A stretch of DNA of 64,000 nt from Bacteroidota bacterium (GTDB taxonomy: Bacteria; Bacteroidota; Bacteroidia; JABDFU01): positions 1 through 64,000 of the forward strand of contig JABDFG010000007.1 of the NCBI GenBank assembly GCA_013286655.1, given 5' to 3'. The position numbers were made by a program, and so were the translations under genes. The notes under the pieces were generated by a model. That model saw nothing but the letters and a program-made list of their open reading frames with translations, ran no database searches and had not been told where the DNA came from. This document shows, in pieces, positions 1 through 9,044 of the stretch. How positions within the stretch are numbered: position 1 is the stretch's first letter; each line of letters begins with the position of its first letter.

Positions 1-404
1 GAAGCGGCCCCACTACAAGTCACCGTAGTCAAAGTAGCATTCCCTTCCACGTTAATTGTTCCGGTTGATATCGTCAATTTACCTGTCCCCGCTAAATTAC
101 CCGTTGTCCCGTTAATGGTCAGATTATTCGCACCTTCAGCCAGAACTCCTGTGCCATTTACTGTAACGGACATAAGACTATTATTAATCTGATTGGAGGT
201 GAGGGTGATCGTTATACCTGCCGGAATTATAGCCAAATCGTCCTGCCCGGCATTCTGGCCGGGGAAGGTGGAAGTAGAAGTACCTGACTTTGACCAGGAA
301 AGGGAGGAATTCCAGTTTCCTGTAAGTACAGCTGTGAAAGTAGTCTGCGAACGAACAGTACCAATGACAAAAAATAAAAAGAAAAACACCTGGTACTTTC
401 TCAC
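1..404 (-). CDS. Secreted adhesin-like protein, N-terminal part only
   Basis: Reading the minus strand from a GTG at 402-404 gives an open frame running off the left edge (134 codons visible). It starts VRKYQVFFFLFFVIGTVRSQ, a short basic N-terminus, a hydrophobic core and a likely signal-peptidase site after the SQ, so it is exported. The mature part is rich in Thr, Ser, Asn and Gly (for example NGTTGNLAGTGKLTIST), like the beta-strand repeat regions of large T9SS-exported surface proteins. The frame stays open upstream to about 476, but the start at 404 gives the cleanest signal peptide. Function is not identifiable from this fragment. The C-terminus, where a sorting domain would lie, is outside the window, so T9SS export is inference. 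Confidence 0.72.
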   Translation of the reverse strand, partial: MRKYQVFFFLFFVIGTVRSQTTFTAVLTGNWNSSLSWSKSGTSTSTFPGQNAGQDDLAIIPAGITITLTSNQINNSLMSVTVNGTGVLAEGANNLTINGTTGNLAGTGKLTISTGTINVEGNATLTTVTCSGAA

Positions 405-542
405 GATATCCACAACTGTTAAACCTTTTCCAACTATACGCAAGAAACCTCCAAATGTTTCAATTCCCTGCAATAATCAAAGTGATACATTCGCGTACTA
501 ATATCGGAAATATCAAGGTCAATACCAAACCCGTTATTTTGT

Positions 543-550
543 TAACTTTG
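543..550 (+). promoter_or_regulatory. Bacteroidota -7 promoter box for gldF
   Basis: TAACTTTG matches the Bacteroidota housekeeping -7 consensus TAnnTTTG and ends 14 nt before the gldF ATG. I see no convincing -33 TTG at the usual distance. Confidence 0.5.
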
Positions 551-564
551 GCCAAAAGCAATTT

Positions 565-1296
565 ATGCTTACCCTATTTAAAAAAGAGATCAACGTTTTT
601 CTGAATTCCCTCATAGGTTATATTGCTATTGTTGTTTTTTTATTCACCATTGGACTTTTTATGTGGATACTTCCTACAGATTCCAATATTCTTGATAACG
701 GATTTGCCAATATCGATGCATTATTCGTAACGGCCCCCTGGGTATTTTTATTTTTAATCCCTGCTATTACCATGCGGACCTTCGCAGATGAAAAAAAAGG
801 CGGCACCATTGAATTATTGCTGACACGACCCCTGACCGACCTTCAGATCATCCTGGCAAAATATTTTGCCGGTGTTATCCTGGTTATTATTTCCTTACTC
901 CCAACCCTTATTTATTATTACACGGTTTCCTGCCTTGGAAATCCCCCTGGGAATATTGATACAGGAGGAATGTGGGGGTCTTACATAGGCTTATTGTTTT
1001 TGGCCTCAGCCTTTGTTGCTATAGGAGTCTTTGCTTCTGCTATTTCAAATGACCAGGTCACCGCATTCATCATCGCATTATTTCTTTGTTTCTTTTCTTA
1101 TGTAGGGTTTGAATATATCAGCTCCCTGGATCTTTTTGGAAAAATCAACAGTTTTATCCTTTCCCTTGGAATAAATGATCATTATCTTTCTATGAGCCGG
1201 GGAGTTATCGACACCCGGGATGTACTTTACTTTCTTAGCCTTATTTCGGTATTTATTATTTCAACTCGCACTTGTCTGGAGAGCAGAAAATGGTAA
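565..1296 (+). CDS. gldF: GldF, gliding-motility ABC transporter permease
   Basis: A 243-residue integral membrane protein with about six hydrophobic segments (first near residues 15-35, LIGYIAIVVFLFTIGLFMW). The loop after the second segment has the ABC-2 permease pattern of this family (FADEKKGGTIELLLTRP near residues 73-89). GldF pairs with GldG and the ATPase GldA in an ABC transporter needed for gliding in Flavobacterium johnsoniae; many non-gliding Bacteroidota also keep it. Its stop overlaps the next start by 7 nt (ATGGTAA), so the two are translationally coupled. No gldA is in the window. Start at the first ATG after a -7 box. Confidence 0.93.
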   Translation: MLTLFKKEINVFLNSLIGYIAIVVFLFTIGLFMWILPTDSNILDNGFANIDALFVTAPWVFLFLIPAITMRTFADEKKGGTIELLLTRPLTDLQIILAKYFAGVILVIISLLPTLIYYYTVSCLGNPPGNIDTGGMWGSYIGLLFLASAFVAIGVFASAISNDQVTAFIIALFLCFFSYVGFEYISSLDLFGKINSFILSLGINDHYLSMSRGVIDTRDVLYFLSLISVFIISTRTCLESRKW

Positions 1297-2999
1297 ACGA
1301 AATCAAAAATAATCGTCCGAACAGGAAACGTGATCTGCTTTATCTGTCACTGAGTGTTATCATCATCATTCTGCTTAACTACATTGCAGGTTTTGTTTTT
1401 CATCGTTTCGATCTCACTTCCGAAAAACGTTTTACACTCACACCCAGTACGATTAAACTGGTCAAAAACCTGGACGATGTTGTTTTTGTAAAAGTGTATT
1501 TAGATGGGGAATTTCCAGGAGCGGCCGGTTTTAAACGATTGCGAAATTCTACCAAAGAGTTGCTGGATGAATTCCGGGCATATGGTGGCGATAATATTGA
1601 ATATGAATTTACAGATCCGAACGCGATAACGGACAAAAAACAACGCGAGCAACTGTATGAGCAGCTGAATAAAAAAGGTCTACAAGCAACCAATCTGGAA
1701 GTCAAGGGTGAAAAAGGATTAAACCAGCAGATTATTTTCCCGGGAGCAATTGTCACTTATAGGGGCCGGGAAATTCCCTGGATTTTACTAAAAACTCAAA
1801 TGGGTGTGAGCCCCGATGAGCAATTAAACAACTCTATACAAGCGCTTGAATATGAATTTTCGAACAGCATCCGTAAACTTAGCGTTGGTCTGAAGCCAAG
1901 GATAGCCTTTATTGACGGACAACATGAACTCGACTCTCTGCAACTTGCAGATATTTCGGCTAGTTTACAGGAATATTATGACATTGTTCATATAAACATT
2001 CAACATAAACTAAAATGCCTGAATGGATTGAAAGCTATTATTATAGCACACCCTGACAGTGCTTTTGACGAGAAGGACAAATTCATTATTGACCAATACA
2101 TCCTGAACGGTGGCAACGCACTCTGGCTGCTGAATCCTGTTTATGTAAGTTATGATAGCCTAACGAAAAGTGCTGTTACATTGGGATTGGAAAATCCAGT
2201 CAATCTAAAGGACCAACTTTTTAAATACGGGGTTCGCGTCAATCCAAATCTGATACAGGATCTGCAATGTGCTGCCCTTCCCGTAAATAAAGCCTTAGTA
2301 GGACAACAACCTGACTGGAAATTGATGCCTTGGGTATTCAGTCCATTGATCATCCCCACTGAACAACATCCGATTGTAAAAAATTTAGATGTCATAAAAC
2401 TTGACTTTGCAAGTTCTATTGATACAATCGGAACTCCTGATGTTCACAAAACTATTTTATTGAAAACCTCCCGCTACACTAAACTGGTTAACGCTCCTGC
2501 ACGTGTTAATCTTGCAATGGTCAATATCCGACCGGATGAAAATCAATACAGAAAATCATTTCAGGCTGTTGCTGTCTTGCTGGAAGGCAAGTTTGAATCA
2601 CTTTACAAAAACCGGCTCCCCCCGAATATAGCAAAGGACAGTGCCATCGGCTTTAAGGAAAATGGGAAACCCGCCAAAATGATTATCGTATCAGATGGGA
2701 ATATTATCCGGAATGGGATCGATCGGAACGGACAGGCTTTGCCCCTTGGGTATGACCGGTATACCGGAAAAATGTATGGTAACAAAAATTTTCTTCTGAA
2801 TTGTGTCAATTGGTTATGCGATGATTCAGGACTTATGTCAGCAAGAGCAAGAGATATAAAATTGCGCATGCTCAACAAGAAAAAAATTGCCGGAGAAAGA
2901 ATAAAATGGCAGCTTATTAACACTTTTCTGCCAATCATACTCGTTATTTCATTAGGGATTGTCCTTTTTTTCTTTCGAAAAAGAAAATACGCATCCTGA
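1290..2999 (+). CDS. gldG: GldG, gliding-motility ABC transporter auxiliary protein
   Basis: A 569-residue protein with one membrane helix near the N-terminus (LLYLSLSVIIIILLNYIAGF), a large periplasmic ABC_transp_aux domain (starting around TLTPSTIKLVKNLDDVVFVK), and a C-terminal helix followed by a basic tail (FFFRKRKYAS). This is the usual GldG plan. An in-frame TTG at 1272 would lengthen it by six residues, but ATG 1290, overlapping the gldF stop, is the better start. It works with GldF and probably GldA; the transported substrate is unknown. Order gldF-gldG-DUF4340-dnaN recurs in Bacteroidota. Confidence 0.93.
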   Translation: MVNEIKNNRPNRKRDLLYLSLSVIIIILLNYIAGFVFHRFDLTSEKRFTLTPSTIKLVKNLDDVVFVKVYLDGEFPGAAGFKRLRNSTKELLDEFRAYGGDNIEYEFTDPNAITDKKQREQLYEQLNKKGLQATNLEVKGEKGLNQQIIFPGAIVTYRGREIPWILLKTQMGVSPDEQLNNSIQALEYEFSNSIRKLSVGLKPRIAFIDGQHELDSLQLADISASLQEYYDIVHINIQHKLKCLNGLKAIIIAHPDSAFDEKDKFIIDQYILNGGNALWLLNPVYVSYDSLTKSAVTLGLENPVNLKDQLFKYGVRVNPNLIQDLQCAALPVNKALVGQQPDWKLMPWVFSPLIIPTEQHPIVKNLDVIKLDFASSIDTIGTPDVHKTILLKTSRYTKLVNAPARVNLAMVNIRPDENQYRKSFQAVAVLLEGKFESLYKNRLPPNIAKDSAIGFKENGKPAKMIIVSDGNIIRNGIDRNGQALPLGYDRYTGKMYGNKNFLLNCVNWLCDDSGLMSARARDIKLRMLNKKKIAGERIKWQLINTFLPIILVISLGIVLFFFRKRKYAS

Positions 3000-3040
3000 A
3001 CTGAGCAAAAGAACAAAGAAACTGTTTAAAACTACTTAAG

Positions 3041-4078
3041 ATGAAGCGGAACAGGATAGCAATCGTTCTTGTTGTGCTGATGGGGAGCATCAGCCTTTGG
3101 TTTATTCTGCACAATGGCAATACGACCTTAAAAAAAGGCTTGCGAAATTTCGCATTGGAAGATACTACACATATCACCAAATTGTTTTTAGCAGATAAGA
3201 ATAACAACACCATAACACTTGAAAAACAAAGGCCGGGAATATGGCGGTTAAATGGAAAATTTTATGCCCGGAATGATGCCGTCAACATGGTCTTAGGGAC
3301 TATGAAAATCATGGAAGTTAAAAGTCCAGTAGGAAAGAATGGACGGGAAGGTGTGTTAAAATCTCTGGCCACAGGAGGTGTTAAAGTGGAAGCTTACGAA
3401 GGGGATAAGTTGGTTAAGCTATTTTATGTCGGTTCCGAAACTCCGGATTTTATGGGCACTTATATGCTCCTGGCTGATCCCGAAACCCAGCAAAATTCGA
3501 TTTTCCCTTATGTCGTTTACATCCCGGGATTTGACGGCTTCCTTACTCCTCGTTTTTTCACCGGTGAAAACGAATGGCGCGACCGGACTATTTTTCATTA
3601 CATCCCTCCTGAAATAAAATCAATAAAAGTGGAATTTCCTCCCAAACCGGAAAATGGGTTTGAAATAACCAATCTTCCCGGAAGCAGGTTCGAAGTGCGT
3701 TCTTCTGTCGATAATCTGCCCTTGCAACACATTGATACCATGTCTGTAATGCAGTATGTCAGCTATTTTCAAAATATACAATACGAATTAATTGAAAAGC
3801 TGAGTAAGAGCTTCAAAGATTCTGTGCAGGCTTCTACCCCGATATCCAAAATATCGGTAACGGATACAAAGGGTCAAACAAATACGATAAAGGTCTTTTA
3901 CAGAAATCCAGGGCCAAAGTCAATAGATGCGACCGGGAAGCCTGCCAAATACGACCCTGACCGGATTTTTGCACTGATCAATAATGGAAACGACTTTGTC
4001 ACCATTCAGTTTTACGTCTTCGGTAAACTTCTGGAACCTATAGCCTATTTTACGCCCAGGAACTTTGTTAAAAGATAG
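3041..4078 (+). CDS. DUF4340 membrane-anchored protein
   Basis: A 345-residue protein with one N-terminal membrane helix (IAIVLVVLMGSISLWFIL) and the rest outside the cytoplasm. The body fits DUF4340: a repeated strand pattern around THITKLFLADKNNNTITLEK and a second copy after TIFHYIPPEIKSIKVEF. It sits 41 nt after gldG in the same direction and probably shares its transcript. DUF4340 proteins commonly accompany GldG-like ABC auxiliary proteins, suggesting an accessory role in that transporter. That role is inference; no catalytic motif is visible. Confidence 0.75.
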   Translation: MKRNRIAIVLVVLMGSISLWFILHNGNTTLKKGLRNFALEDTTHITKLFLADKNNNTITLEKQRPGIWRLNGKFYARNDAVNMVLGTMKIMEVKSPVGKNGREGVLKSLATGGVKVEAYEGDKLVKLFYVGSETPDFMGTYMLLADPETQQNSIFPYVVYIPGFDGFLTPRFFTGENEWRDRTIFHYIPPEIKSIKVEFPPKPENGFEITNLPGSRFEVRSSVDNLPLQHIDTMSVMQYVSYFQNIQYELIEKLSKSFKDSVQASTPISKISVTDTKGQTNTIKVFYRNPGPKSIDATGKPAKYDPDRIFALINNGNDFVTIQFYVFGKLLEPIAYFTPRNFVKR

Positions 4079-4178
4079 TGCATAACATTCATTTTAATCT
4101 CCCCCATATTCCTTTACATTCACTTAAATTTGATAGGCCATAAGAGTTAATGGTTCCTAACTTAAAACTAAACCTCCA

Positions 4179-5300
4179 ATGAAGTTTATTGTATCCAGTT
4201 CAGCACTTTTGAAACAATTACAGGCCCTGTCAGGCGTACTCAATTCAAACAACACGCTTCCGATACTCGACAACTTTTTGTTTGAAATTGAACGCGGTCA
4301 ATTAACCATTTCGGCTTCTGACCTGGAAACCACTATGACAACCATTATTTCTGTTGAATCAAAAGACGGTGGCAGCATTGCTATTCCGGCTAAATTGCTA
4401 ATCGATACGTTAAAAACTTTTCCGGAACAACCGCTTACCTTCAGCATAGACAAAAACAAATTTGGAATAGAAATAAGTTCTGATTACGGAAAATATAAAT
4501 TGACCGGACAAAACGGCGAAGAGTTTCCAAAAATTCCAAGTATCCAATCTGCTTCTTCCATTGAGGTTGATGCCCCTATTTTAGCCGAAGCGATCAATAA
4601 AACTATTTTTGCGACCGGAAATGATGAACTGCGTCCGGTCATGTCAGGAGTGTTTTGCCAATTGGATTCGGATAGCCTGACTTTTGTTTCCACGGATGCG
4701 CATAAATTGGTGCGTTACCGTCGCAATGATGCGAAATCAAAAGCCACAGCTTCTTTTATTCTTCCGAAAAAACCGTTGAACCTGCTTAAAAACATTTTGC
4801 CGAATGTTATTGAGAAAGTAAAAATTGAATTCAACGCCACCAATGCTTTCTTTTCTTTTATCGGCACAACAATCATTTGTCGTTTGATCGATGGTAAATA
4901 TCCTAACTACGAAGCCGTTATTCCTGCAAGCAATCCAAATAAACTTACAGTTGACCGTATGGCATTTCTAAATTCGATCAGACGTGTTTCGATTTTTTCC
5001 AATAAAACGACCCATCAGGTTCGTTTCAAAGTTGCCGGCAGCGAATTAAGCATCTCGGCGGAAGATCTTGATTATTCTAACGAAGCCAGTGAACGTCTCA
5101 CCTGCCAGTATGTGGGGGAAGATATGGAAATCGGATTTAACTCCAGGTTTATTCTGGAAATGCTTAGCAATATTAGCAGCGAGAGCGTTACCTTAGAAAT
5201 GTCGGCACCTAACCGGGCCGGGATTTTATTACCATCCGAACATAACAATAAAGAAGAAGATACGTTGATGCTCGTAATGCCTGTAATGCTCAATAATTAA
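4179..5300 (+). CDS. dnaN: DNA polymerase III beta subunit (sliding clamp)
   Basis: A 373-residue protein of normal DnaN length, starting MKFIVSSSALLKQLQALSGV and carrying family landmarks (SNNTLPILDNFLFEI, DNDELRPVMSGV-like ATGNDELRPVMSGVF, IDGKYPNYEAVIP, and the C-terminal LMLVMPVML). The clamp encircles DNA and tethers polymerase and repair enzymes. It is not next to dnaA here, as is usual for Bacteroidota. A 100-nt gap separates it from the DUF4340 gene, long enough for its own promoter. The stop is followed at once by an 8-bp tandem repeat and the convergent purS. Confidence 0.97.
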   Translation: MKFIVSSSALLKQLQALSGVLNSNNTLPILDNFLFEIERGQLTISASDLETTMTTIISVESKDGGSIAIPAKLLIDTLKTFPEQPLTFSIDKNKFGIEISSDYGKYKLTGQNGEEFPKIPSIQSASSIEVDAPILAEAINKTIFATGNDELRPVMSGVFCQLDSDSLTFVSTDAHKLVRYRRNDAKSKATASFILPKKPLNLLKNILPNVIEKVKIEFNATNAFFSFIGTTIICRLIDGKYPNYEAVIPASNPNKLTVDRMAFLNSIRRVSIFSNKTTHQVRFKVAGSELSISAEDLDYSNEASERLTCQYVGEDMEIGFNSRFILEMLSNISSESVTLEMSAPNRAGILLPSEHNNKEEDTLMLVMPVMLNN

Positions 5301-5323
5301 ACAACTCAACAACTCAACAACTC
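5300..5323. repeat. Three perfect copies of an 8-bp tandem repeat
   Basis: AACAACTC occurs three times head to tail between the dnaN stop and the purS end, followed by a partial copy. On the minus strand it encodes the last residues (LLSC) and the stop of purS. Because 8 is not a multiple of 3, copy-number slippage would change the PurS tail and stop position. Confidence 0.85.
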
Positions 5324-5560
5324 AAACTCATAACTCTCCATAATCTGGTTAGCCAGAAGTTTTTTACAGGCTTCCTCCACCTTAACGGAAGCAACCTCTT
5401 TAGAAGGAGCTTCCACTTCCAATGTAATATGTTTACCAATACGCACATTTTGGATCTCCGGCAAACCTATATTTTTCATACTTCCGGTTACCGCTTTTCC
5501 CTGAGGGTCCAACAAGGCCTTCAATGGCATTACATCAATTTCTGCTCTGTATTTACCCAT
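5306..5560 (-). CDS. purS: PurS, small subunit of FGAR amidotransferase
   Basis: An 84-residue protein of normal PurS length with the family pattern: KYRAEIDVMPLKALLDPQGK, then SMKNIGLPEIQNVRIGKHI, then a final helix and strand (VEEACKKLLANQIMESYEFE). PurS bridges PurL and PurQ in the three-subunit phosphoribosylformylglycinamidine synthase of purine synthesis. Its presence predicts a small PurL and a separate PurQ elsewhere in the genome. It lies 15 nt after the fcl stop on the same strand, probably a chance neighbour. The extreme C-terminus (LLSC) is written by the tandem repeat and is probably not conserved. Confidence 0.9.
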   Translation of the reverse strand: MGKYRAEIDVMPLKALLDPQGKAVTGSMKNIGLPEIQNVRIGKHITLEVEAPSKEVASVKVEEACKKLLANQIMESYEFELLSC

Positions 5561-5575
5561 TTCCTTATTTTTTTA

Positions 5576-6511
5576 TTAGACAAATAACTTCTTGGTTAAA
5601 ACCTCCTCATAAACCGAACGGATTCCATCTTCCAGATTTATCTTATGTTTCCAGCCGAATGAATGAAGTTTGGTTACATCCATCAATTTACGGGGCGTCC
5701 CATCGGGCTGTGCAGGATTAAAGTTCAATTCTCCATTAAATCCTACCACTCTTTTTATCAGTAAAGCAAGATCCTTTATAGAAAGATCTTCCCCACAGCC
5801 AATATTTACCAAGCCTGATCCATTATAATTCTCCATCAAAAAAACACAGGCATCCGCCATGTCATTCACATGCAAAAACTCTCTTCGCGGATTCCCGGTT
5901 CCCCAAACTTCCACAAATGGCATACCTTCCACCTTGGCGGTATGTATTTTTCGTAGCAAGGCGGGAAGAACATGTGAATTATTCAAATCGTAATTATCAT
6001 TAGGCCCATATAAATTAGTCGGCATCGCTGACACAAAATTGCAACCATACTGACTTCGATAGGCATCGCACATTTTAATTCCGGCAATTTTTGCAATCGC
6101 ATAAGGCTCATTTGTCTGTTCCAAAGGACCGCTCAGCAAATATTCTTCTTTTAAGGGCTGGGGAGCCAGTTTAGGATAAATACAGGAAGATCCTAAAAAC
6201 ATCAGTTTCTTTACCTGATTCCGGTAAGACTGATGGATCACATTGGACTGGATCATGATGTTATCATAAATAAACTCTGCACGAAAAGTATTATTGGCAT
6301 AAATGCCACCGACTTTTGCAGCAGCCAAAAAAACAAGATCCGGTTTCTCAGCTTTGAAAAAGGTTTCTACTTGCGCCTGGTTACGAAGATCTAACTCCTT
6401 TGATCCACGTATTATAATATTTCTAAAACCAAGTATTTCCAATCTTCTGACAATAGCGGAACCCACCATTCCCCGATGTCCCGCTATGAATATTTTATCG
6501 TCTTTGTTCAA
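5576..6511 (-). CDS. fcl: GDP-L-fucose synthase
   Basis: A 311-residue short-chain dehydrogenase/reductase of the extended type. The N-terminal NADP-binding loop reads GHRGMVGSAI (residues 11-20) and the catalytic set is Ser108/Ser109 (FLGSSCIYP), Tyr137 and Lys141 (EPYAIAK). The IYPKLAPQPLKEE stretch is characteristic of GDP-fucose synthase. The enzyme epimerises and reduces GDP-4-keto-6-deoxymannose to GDP-L-fucose in the cytoplasm. It follows gmd by 10 nt, so the two steps are made together. The product feeds fucosylated surface glycan; the transferase is not identified here. Confidence 0.96.
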   Translation of the reverse strand: MNKDDKIFIAGHRGMVGSAIVRRLEILGFRNIIIRGSKELDLRNQAQVETFFKAEKPDLVFLAAAKVGGIYANNTFRAEFIYDNIMIQSNVIHQSYRNQVKKLMFLGSSCIYPKLAPQPLKEEYLLSGPLEQTNEPYAIAKIAGIKMCDAYRSQYGCNFVSAMPTNLYGPNDNYDLNNSHVLPALLRKIHTAKVEGMPFVEVWGTGNPRREFLHVNDMADACVFLMENYNGSGLVNIGCGEDLSIKDLALLIKRVVGFNGELNFNPAQPDGTPRKLMDVTKLHSFGWKHKINLEDGIRSVYEEVLTKKLFV

Positions 6512-6521
6512 TTTCAGGAAT

Positions 6522-7610
6522 CTATTCGTGAAAATTCATAATGTCATGGCCACCTTCTAAAAGGTATTTATCCTTTTCGAATAATTTCAGATCAGCCTGA
6601 ACCATTTCTTTGCAAAGTTCTTCCACACTGTATTTAGGTTTCCAGCCTAATTGATTAAAAGCTTTGGAAGCGTCTCCTACCAAAAGATCAACCTCTGCCG
6701 GCCGGAAATAACGGGGATCAATCTCAACCACCGTTTTTTTCGTCCTCGTGTCAATCCCCTTTTCCTCCACTCCCGCACCCTCCCATTTCAATTCGATCCC
6801 AACCTGCTTAAATGCCATCTCTACAAATTTTCGGACAGACACCTTTTTCCCGGTTGCCAGTACAAAGTCATCCGGATTATCCTGCTGCATCATTAACCAC
6901 ATACCTTCCACATAATCTTTCGCATGTCCCCAATCCCTTTCAGCATCGATATTTCCGAGAAAAAGTTTTTGTTGCAGACCCAAACTTATTTTGGCTGCGG
7001 CACGGGTAATTTTCCGGGTGACAAAAGTTTCACCCCGAACGGGACTTTCATGATTAAACAAGATACCGTTACAGGCGAAAATACCATACGATTCACGGTA
7101 GTTTTTGGTTATCCAGTAAGCATATAATTTGGCTACTCCATAGGGGCTTCGCGGATAAAACGGTGTTGTTTCGCGCTGAGGAATTTCCTGTACTAATCCA
7201 TATAATTCAGAAGTAGAGGCCTGGTAGAATTTTGTTTTCTTCTCCATACCAAGAATACGGATCGCTTCCAGCAAACGCAATGTACCGATTGCGTCCGCGT
7301 TCGCCGTATATTCAGGCGTTTCGAAAGAAACTTTTACATGTGATTGAGCAGCGAGGTTATAAATTTCATCCGGCTTTACCTCTTGTACAATACGGATTAA
7401 ATTAGTGGAATCTGTCAGATCACCATAATGTAAAAAAAAGTTAACCTTATTTTCATGAGTATCTTTATACAGGTGATCTATCCGGTCAGTATTAAAGAGC
7501 GAACTTCTTCTTTTTATTCCATGTACAATGTACCCCTTGTTCAACAGAAACTCACTTAAATAGGCTCCATCCTGACCGGTAACGCCTGTTAATAATGCTA
7601 CTTTTGCCAT
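6522..7610 (-). CDS. gmd: GDP-mannose 4,6-dehydratase
   Basis: A 362-residue protein beginning with the NADP-binding motif [18 protein letters not shown] (GVTGQDG, residues 9-15). The active site is visible as Ser/Thr in [10 protein letters not shown] (near 130-138) and Tyr157/Lys161 in SPYGVAK. It converts GDP-D-mannose to GDP-4-keto-6-deoxy-D-mannose, the substrate of the next gene. Length and motifs are normal. It is divergent from der across 86 nt. Confidence 0.97.
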   Translation of the reverse strand: MAKVALLTGVTGQDGAYLSEFLLNKGYIVHGIKRRSSLFNTDRIDHLYKDTHENKVNFFLHYGDLTDSTNLIRIVQEVKPDEIYNLAAQSHVKVSFETPEYTANADAIGTLRLLEAIRILGMEKKTKFYQASTSELYGLVQEIPQRETTPFYPRSPYGVAKLYAYWITKNYRESYGIFACNGILFNHESPVRGETFVTRKITRAAAKISLGLQQKLFLGNIDAERDWGHAKDYVEGMWLMMQQDNPDDFVLATGKKVSVRKFVEMAFKQVGIELKWEGAGVEEKGIDTRTKKTVVEIDPRYFRPAEVDLLVGDASKAFNQLGWKPKYSVEELCKEMVQADLKLFEKDKYLLEGGHDIMNFHE

Positions 7611-7682
7611 ATAGATGCGCTATAAAAGTTGAACTGCAATAATACTAAAAATTAACGAATATCTTTACTGAATCCGATTTCG

Positions 7683-7690
7683 TACCTTCG
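7683..7690 (+). promoter_or_regulatory. -7-type promoter box for der
   Basis: TACCTTCG is a one-base variant of TAnnTTTG and ends 6 nt before the der ATG, so the transcript would start at or very near the start codon. Confidence 0.4.
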
Positions 7691-7696
7691 TGCCTC

Positions 7697-9004
7697 ATGG
7701 CAAATATGGTAGCAATAGTCGGGCGCCCGAACGTAGGCAAATCAACTCTTTTTAACCGTTTGACAGAAAGCAGGATGGCAATCGTTGAGGAAACCTCCGG
7801 AGTCACCCGCGATCGTCATTACGGAAAGGTGAATTGGAACGGACTGGAGTTTTCGATAATTGATACGGGAGGGTATGTCCGGGGTTCGGAAGATATTTTT
7901 GAAGCAGAGATACGTCGGCAGGTCGAACTGGCGATCGATGAGGCCAACATCATACTTTTTGTAGTAGATGTAACCATTGGGATATCACACTTGGATGAAG
8001 CTGTTGCCGCCCTGCTCCGTAAATCAAAGAAACAAGTAATGGTAGTTTCTAACAAAGTGGACAATAACGAGCGAATCAGCCTGTCTTCTGAATTTTATTC
8101 CCTGGGATTAGGTGATATATATTCGCTTTCGGCCATCAACGGCAGTGGCACAGGCGAGTTGTTGGATGAACTGGTGAAACACCTGGATAAGGAGGAAGTT
8201 GTGGAAGAAACCAATCTGCCGAAAATTGCTATTGTGGGCAGACCTAACGTAGGGAAATCCTCTTTGCTGAATTCCTTGCTCGGAACAGAACGCTCAATTG
8301 TTACAGATATTGCCGGCACAACACGGGACACCATCAATACACACTATAACCAATTTGGTAAAGATTTTATTTTAGTTGACACGGCCGGAATTCGCAAAAA
8401 AGCGAAGGTACATGAAGACATAGAGTTCTATTCCGTTATGCGTTCTGTAAAAGCTATTGAAGATTGCAATGTATGCCTGCTAATGGTGGATGCCCAGGTA
8501 GGCATAGAAGCTCAGGAAATGAGTATCTTCCGGCTTGCCGAAAAGAACAGAAAAGGCATCGTAATCGTCGTTAATAAATGGGACCTGGTAGAAAGTAAGC
8601 ATTCCAAGAGTACCAAAGAATATGAAGAGTACGTTCAGAAGAAAATCGCTCCATTTATAGATGTCCCGGTAGTCTTTACTTCGGCCACTACCAAACAAAG
8701 AATCTTAAAGGCTGTTGAGGTTGCTCTGGAAGTGAATGAAAACCGGATCAGGAAAATCCCCACTTCCAAGCTGAATGATGTCATGCAAATAGATATTGAA
8801 AATTATCCTCCTCCAGCTATCAAGGGAAAATATATAAAAATAAAATATGTCCAGCAGTTACCAACATATGCTCCATCATTTGCATTTTTCTGCAACCTGC
8901 CACAATATGTAAATGAACCTTACAAACGTTACCTGGAGAATAAATTGCGGGAGCACTTTAATTTCAGCGGTGTACCGATACAGGTTTTCATGAGGAAGAA
9001 ATAG
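7697..9004 (+). CDS. der: GTPase Der (EngA), ribosome assembly
   Basis: A 435-residue protein with two tandem G domains, the hallmark of Der. First P-loop GRPNVGKS at residues 9-16, DTGG at 56-59 and NKVD at 119-122; second P-loop GRPNVGKS at 181-188, then [10 protein letters not shown] and NKWD. The C-terminal KH-like domain ends in [16 protein letters not shown], typical of the family. Der is an essential factor in 50S subunit maturation. Single gene with its own promoter; no oddities. Confidence 0.98.
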   Translation: MANMVAIVGRPNVGKSTLFNRLTESRMAIVEETSGVTRDRHYGKVNWNGLEFSIIDTGGYVRGSEDIFEAEIRRQVELAIDEANIILFVVDVTIGISHLDEAVAALLRKSKKQVMVVSNKVDNNERISLSSEFYSLGLGDIYSLSAINGSGTGELLDELVKHLDKEEVVEETNLPKIAIVGRPNVGKSSLLNSLLGTERSIVTDIAGTTRDTINTHYNQFGKDFILVDTAGIRKKAKVHEDIEFYSVMRSVKAIEDCNVCLLMVDAQVGIEAQEMSIFRLAEKNRKGIVIVVNKWDLVESKHSKSTKEYEEYVQKKIAPFIDVPVVFTSATTKQRILKAVEVALEVNENRIRKIPTSKLNDVMQIDIENYPPPAIKGKYIKIKYVQQLPTYAPSFAFFCNLPQYVNEPYKRYLENKLREHFNFSGVPIQVFMRKK

Positions 9005-9043
9005 TCATCGTAATTAGTTCTGAATTACGGGTACTAATGACTA
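9002..9043. terminator. Nested hairpin between convergent der and the NHL gene
   Basis: An outer pair (TAGTCAT at 9002-9008, ATGACTA at 9037-9043) encloses an inner pair (GTAATT at 9010-9015, AATTAC at 9023-9028). It begins at the der stop codon and sits between two convergent genes, where a bidirectional terminator is expected. It is AT-rich and lacks a strong U-tract, so the call is tentative. Confidence 0.35.
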
Positions 9044-9044
9044 A

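Noticed and set aside
193-501. 102-residue plus-strand ORF at the left edge
   Set aside because: Antisense to a better minus-strand frame with a signal peptide and beta-repeat composition.
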